The position numbers and the translations under genes were made by a program. The notes beneath the pieces are model-generated. The model was not told the DNA's origin. It saw only the letters and a list, made by a program, of their open reading frames with translations, and made no database searches. Shown piece after piece: positions 6,641 to 9,514 of a stretch of 9,514 nucleotides of DNA. The stretch is from Rhodospirillales bacterium (GTDB lineage: Bacteria > Pseudomonadota > Alphaproteobacteria > Acetobacterales > Acetobacteraceae): the NCBI GenBank assembly GCA_025350425.1, contig JANXXW010000336.1:1-9514 (forward strand), written 5' to 3'. Within the stretch, counting starts at the first letter, position 1; every line of letters begins with the position of its first letter.

Positions 6641-7978
6641 ATGCTGTCGATCCGGCTGGCTCGTTCGCTCGCGCTTCGCAACGTGCATTACGGCTGGATC
6701 ATGGTTGCGATTACGTTCTTTACGATGCTGGCCACCGCAGCGGCCATGGGAATGCCCGGATTGTTGCTGATCGCCTTGAAAGGCGAGTTCGGATGGAGCG
6801 ACTCGGCCGTGACCGGCGCGCTGGCGATGCGGCTCCTGATGTTCGGATTGATGGGTCCGTTCGCCGCCAGCCTGATCGAACGCTACGGCGTTCGCACCAC
6901 GACGGGATGCGCCCTGCTGTCGATCGTCACGGGGCTGGGCATCACCATGCACGCGACCATGCTGTGGGAAATCTGGATCGGGTGGGGCCTGTTGGTCGGC
7001 CTGGGCACCGGCGCCACGGCGGTAGTCCTGGGGGCGGCGGTGGTCAATCGTTGGTTTGTGGCACGGCGCGGCTTCGCGTTGGGATTGCTGACCGCGAGCG
7101 CCGCGACCGGACAGTTGGTATTCCTGCCGCTGGCGGCCCTGCTGGAGGACTACGTGGGCTGGCGCTGGGCCATGGCGCCGGCGATCGTGGCGTGCGCGGT
7201 GGCAGCGCTGATAACTCTGCTTGTTGGCGTCGACCACCCGGCGGAACTCGGACTCGGCGCATTCGGGGAGACACCGGCGACCACAATCCCGGCACAGAGT
7301 GTCCGCGCGATTACTGACCGGCCAGGTTTCGGGAAGGTCAAGGCGCACGAGGCGGGGGCGATACGGCTTGCGTTCCAGGCTCTCGTCGAGGCCAGCGACA
7401 ATCGCGTGTTCTGGATGCTGTTCCTGACGTTTTTCGTATGTGGCCTATCCACCACGGGGCTGGTGCAGGTGCATCTCATACCGTTGTGCATGGATTACGG
7501 GATTGGGCCTGTTGAGGCGGCCGGGTTCCTGGCGATCATCGGCGGCTTCGATTTCATCGGTACCATCGCCTCCGGCTGGCTCTCCGACCGGTTCGACAAC
7601 CGCTGGCTGCTGTTCTGGTATTATAGCACCCGCTCCGTGGCGTTGCTGTTGCTGCCGCTTACCGGGTTCTCCACGTTGGGTCTGGGCATCTTTGCCGTGT
7701 TCTACGGCCTCGACTGGATCGCGACGGTGCCGCCCACCGTCAACATTGCGGGCCGGGAGTTCGGACGCGAGCGGGCGCCAATCGTGTTCGGCTGGATTTT
7801 CACCGCCCATCAACTCGGGGCCGCGACGGCTGCCTTTGGCGGGGGAGTTTCGCGCGAGATACTGGGTTCGTACCATCCTGCGCTGCTGGTGGCCGCGTGT
7901 GGTTGCGCGCTGGCCGCCTTGGCGGCGATCTGGGTTTGGTTTCGCACGCCGGCCCAGGTGGCACCAGGCGCCGCGTGA
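6641..7978 (+). CDS. MFS transporter 1, monocarboxylate/oxalate-formate antiporter type
   Basis: This is an inner-membrane secondary transporter of 445 aa. Hydrophobic segments fit 12 TM helices: six between about 17 and 196, a hydrophilic central loop (197-255), and six between 256 and 434. TM1 begins after HYGW and carries the TAAAMGMPG stretch seen in monocarboxylate-type MFS proteins. SGWLSDRFDNRW (311-322) between TM8 and TM9 matches the MFS loop motif with its Asp-Arg. FYGLDWIATVPPTV (354-367) and FGWIFTAHQLGAA (383-395) are typical of the oxalate/formate antiporter-like branch. The substrate, probably an organic anion, cannot be named. It is divergent from the argE unit and followed by a regulator remnant and a broken paralogue. 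Confidence 0.88.
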   Translation: MLSIRLARSLALRNVHYGWIMVAITFFTMLATAAAMGMPGLLLIALKGEFGWSDSAVTGALAMRLLMFGLMGPFAASLIERYGVRTTTGCALLSIVTGLGITMHATMLWEIWIGWGLLVGLGTGATAVVLGAAVVNRWFVARRGFALGLLTASAATGQLVFLPLAALLEDYVGWRWAMAPAIVACAVAALITLLVGVDHPAELGLGAFGETPATTIPAQSVRAITDRPGFGKVKAHEAGAIRLAFQALVEASDNRVFWMLFLTFFVCGLSTTGLVQVHLIPLCMDYGIGPVEAAGFLAIIGGFDFIGTIASGWLSDRFDNRWLLFWYYSTRSVALLLLPLTGFSTLGLGIFAVFYGLDWIATVPPTVNIAGREFGRERAPIVFGWIFTAHQLGAATAAFGGGVSREILGSYHPALLVAACGCALAALAAIWVWFRTPAQVAPGAA

Positions 7979-8026
7979 CATCGGACTGCGCTTGCATGCC
8001 GTAATTATGATGTTCAGAATTATAGG
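7979..8026. promoter_or_regulatory. Short AT-rich spacer with direct AATTAT repeats
   Basis: AATTAT occurs twice (8003-8008 and 8018-8023), 15 bases start to start, directly before the regulator remnant. TATGAT at 8006-8011 resembles a -10 box but has no good -35 at standard spacing. It may be the relict promoter/operator of the remnant and transporter 2. No terminator hairpin after transporter 1 is visible. Confidence 0.3.
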
Positions 8027-8227
8027 ATGCGCGTCAGCCGAGAGACCTTCGACAAACAGCGTAACGCGATCCTGGATGCGGCGGGACGGCTGTCCCGTGG
8101 CCACGGCGTCGATCGGGTCAGCCTCGCCGAGGTGTCGCGCTGCATCGCCGACCCGCTGAAATCTACCGCGGCGCTGCTTGCGGCGCGGGCCGTGGCCCGT
8201 GCCACCGCCTACGTTCCCGCTCTGTAA
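8027..8227 (+). pseudogene. TetR-family regulator remnant, recognition helix deleted
   Basis: The 66-codon frame begins MRVSRETFDKQRNAILDAAG and continues to LAEVSR (residue 38), which closely matches the N-terminus of TetR/AcrR repressors (helix 1 and the start of the HTH). The expected continuation, usually of the form AAGLTHGGFYGHF, is absent. Instead the sequence jumps to CIADPLKSTAALLAARAVARATAYVPAL and stops. TetR proteins are normally about 190-210 aa, so most of the HTH recognition helix and nearly all of the ligand-binding domain are missing. ALLAARAVA faintly resembles a C-terminal TetR helix, so one large internal deletion is plausible but unproven. The stop is 17 bases before transporter 2, whose ribosome site follows at once, as in a regulator-transporter operon. 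Alternatively it could encode an unrelated small protein. Confidence 0.6.
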
Positions 8228-8230
8228 TCC

Positions 8231-8238
8231 GAGAAGGG
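8231..8238 (+). promoter_or_regulatory. Ribosome binding site of MFS transporter 2
   Basis: GAGAAGGG lies six bases before the ATG at 8245, a good Shine-Dalgarno sequence that fixes the start of the second transporter. Confidence 0.65.
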
Positions 8239-8244
8239 TAGACG

Positions 8245-9514
8245 ATGCTCTCCAATCTGCTCGCCCCGATGCTTGCCCGGCGTGGCATCCATTACGGGTG
8301 GCTTGTCGTCGGGGCGACGTTCCTCACCATGCTCTCGACGGCAGCGGCGATGGGGATGCCCGGGGTCATGCTGCTGCCGTTGCACCAGGAGTTTGGCTGG
8401 AGCACCAGCGCCATTTCGGGTGCATTGGCGCTTCGCCTGGTGCTGTTCGGGCTGGCGGCTCCGTTCGCGGCAGCCGTGCAGCAGCGCTACGGCGTGCGCG
8501 CCACCGTGATCGCGGGAATGTGCCTGATCGTTGGCGGGCTGGCATTGGCGTCCACCATGACCGAAATCTGGCAGCTCTGGTTGTATTGGGGCGTGATGGT
8601 CGGCGCCGGTACGGGCATGACGGCCATGGTGCTGGGCGCCACGGTCGCGAGCCGCTGGTTCGTCGGGCGCCGGGGCTTGGTGGTCGGCGTGCTGACCGCG
8701 AGCAACGCCACCGGGCAACTCGCTTTCCTCCCGTTGGCCGCTTCGCTGACCACCAATTACGGTTGGCGCATGGCGCTCGGCCCGGCGATTGTCGCCTGCG
8801 CGGTCGCGGCCGTGTTGATGGTGCTCATCATCCGCGACTACCCCGCCGATGTCGGCCTGCCCGCGTATGGCGACACCCGGATCGTGCCCGCGCCGGCCCG
8901 GGCCGCCGGCGCGGCGCGGCGCGGCTTGCCATTCGTACGCTGGCCGACGCTTCGAGCGAGCCGGTATTCTGGATGCTGTTCGCCACATTCTTCGTGTGCG
9001 GGCTGTCCACCAACGGCCTGATCCAGACGCACTTCATCTCGCTTTGCGCCGATTACGGTATGGCCGCCGTGGCCGCGGCCAGCATGTTGGCGCTGATGGG
9101 CGCGTTTGACTTCGTGGGCACGATCGGTTCGGGCTGGCTGTCGGATCGCTACGACGTGCGCTGGCTGCTGTTCTGCTACTACGGACTGCGCGGTCTCTCG
9201 CTGTTATACCTGCCGTTCTCGGGCTTCGGCTATTACGGGCTGGCGGTGTTCGCGGTGTTCTACGGCCTCGACTGGATCGCGACCGTGCCGCCGACGGTAA
9301 AGCTCGCCGGACAGTATTTCGGGCGCGACAAGGGGCCGATGGTGTTCGGCTGGGTGTTCGCCGGTCACCAGCTCGGCGCTGCGGTCGCTGCCCTGGCGGG
9401 CGGCGTCTCGCGCGATCTGTTGAACAGCTATCTGCCGGCTTTCTTCATGGCGGGGCTGGCCTGTCTTATGGCCGCTTTGGCGGCGGTGAGCGTACGGCGC
9501 GCCCGGCGGCCCGC
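8245..9514 (+). pseudogene. MFS transporter 2, paralogue of transporter 1, frameshifted; 3' end outside window
   Basis: The first frame runs from the ATG at 8245 to a TGA at 9019-9021 (258 codons). It encodes TM1-TM6 (HYGWLVVGATFLTMLSTAAAM, EFGWSTSAISGALALRL, QRYGVRA, TASNATGQLAFLPLA) and then leaves homology at about residue 226. From about 8925 the homology continues in the -1 frame without a stop to the window end: LAIRTLADASSEPVFWMLF, FFVCGLSTNGLIQ, SGWLSDRYDVRW, FYGLDWIATVPPTV, FGWVFAGHQLGAAVAAL, covering TM7-TM12. Together they form a full-length paralogue of the upstream transporter, with more than half the residues identical by eye. The break coincides with a GGCGC pentamer tract. As it stands the gene would make a half-transporter with a foreign tail. 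A repeat-length switch or a sequencing error would make it functional. Confidence 0.85.
8907..8925. repeat. GGCGC pentanucleotide tract at the frameshift of MFS transporter 2
   Basis: GGCGC is repeated three times without interruption (8908-8922), followed by a partial GGC (8923-8925); the preceding C also fits the period. A five-base unit changes the reading frame at each gain or loss. With one unit fewer the junction reads AGAARLAIRTLADAS, aligning directly with AGAIRLAFQALVEAS of transporter 1. Confidence 0.85.

Noticed and set aside
7979..8026. Rho-independent terminator after transporter 1
   Set aside because: No GC-rich hairpin followed by a T-run is present; the only symmetric word is a short GCATGC.
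8900..8930. Programmed -1 ribosomal frameshifting in transporter 2
   Set aside because: No slippery heptamer is present at the junction. A one-unit expansion of the GGCGC tract explains the frame change and the paralogue alignment more simply.
8209..8988. Minus-strand 259-codon frame opposite transporter 2
   Set aside because: It is rich in His, Gln, Arg and Gly, lacks any domain and mirrors the similar shadow frame opposite transporter 1 (6437-7348). Both arise from antisense codon composition of membrane-protein genes.

Overview
The window is about 9.5 kb of GC-rich, gene-dense DNA. It most likely comes from an alphaproteobacterial chromosome, probably of the Rhodospirillales/Acetobacteraceae type. 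That placement is inferred from base composition, the priA / DUF484 / xerC cluster and the style of the transporter proteins; no rRNA or marker gene confirms it. No tRNA, rRNA, CRISPR array, insertion sequence or prophage gene was seen.

Left part (1-4244) is housekeeping. It holds the 3' part of a DUF3140 gene, then priA (replication restart helicase) on the minus strand. Divergent from priA is a plus-strand pair: a DUF484 protein and the tyrosine recombinase XerC, whose coding regions touch or overlap. DUF484 next to xerC is a known pairing (yigA-xerC in E. coli). These genes serve replication restart and chromosome dimer resolution.

Middle part (4249-6425) is a minus-strand two-gene unit. 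An ArgE-type M20 amidohydrolase comes first, followed through a 4-nt start/stop overlap by a succinylglutamate desuccinylase/aspartoacylase-family zinc hydrolase. Both are expected to cleave N-acyl amino acids or similar amides, so the pair may act on the same or successive substrates.

Right part (6426-9514) is accessory in character. An AT-richer 215-bp divergent intergenic region carries two dyad-symmetric elements. It is followed by two tandem paralogous 12-TM major facilitator transporters of the monocarboxylate/oxalate-formate antiporter style. Between them lies a 66-codon remnant that looks like a TetR regulator with its DNA-recognition helix deleted. The second transporter is split by a frameshift lying exactly on a GGCGC pentanucleotide tract. 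Removing one repeat unit restores the frame and gives a junction that aligns residue for residue with the intact paralogue. This is the most interesting observation here. It could be a decaying duplicate, a repeat-length switch or a sequencing error.

I saw no convincing new multi-gene system. The novelty is in the transporter/regulator remnant locus and its upstream dyads.
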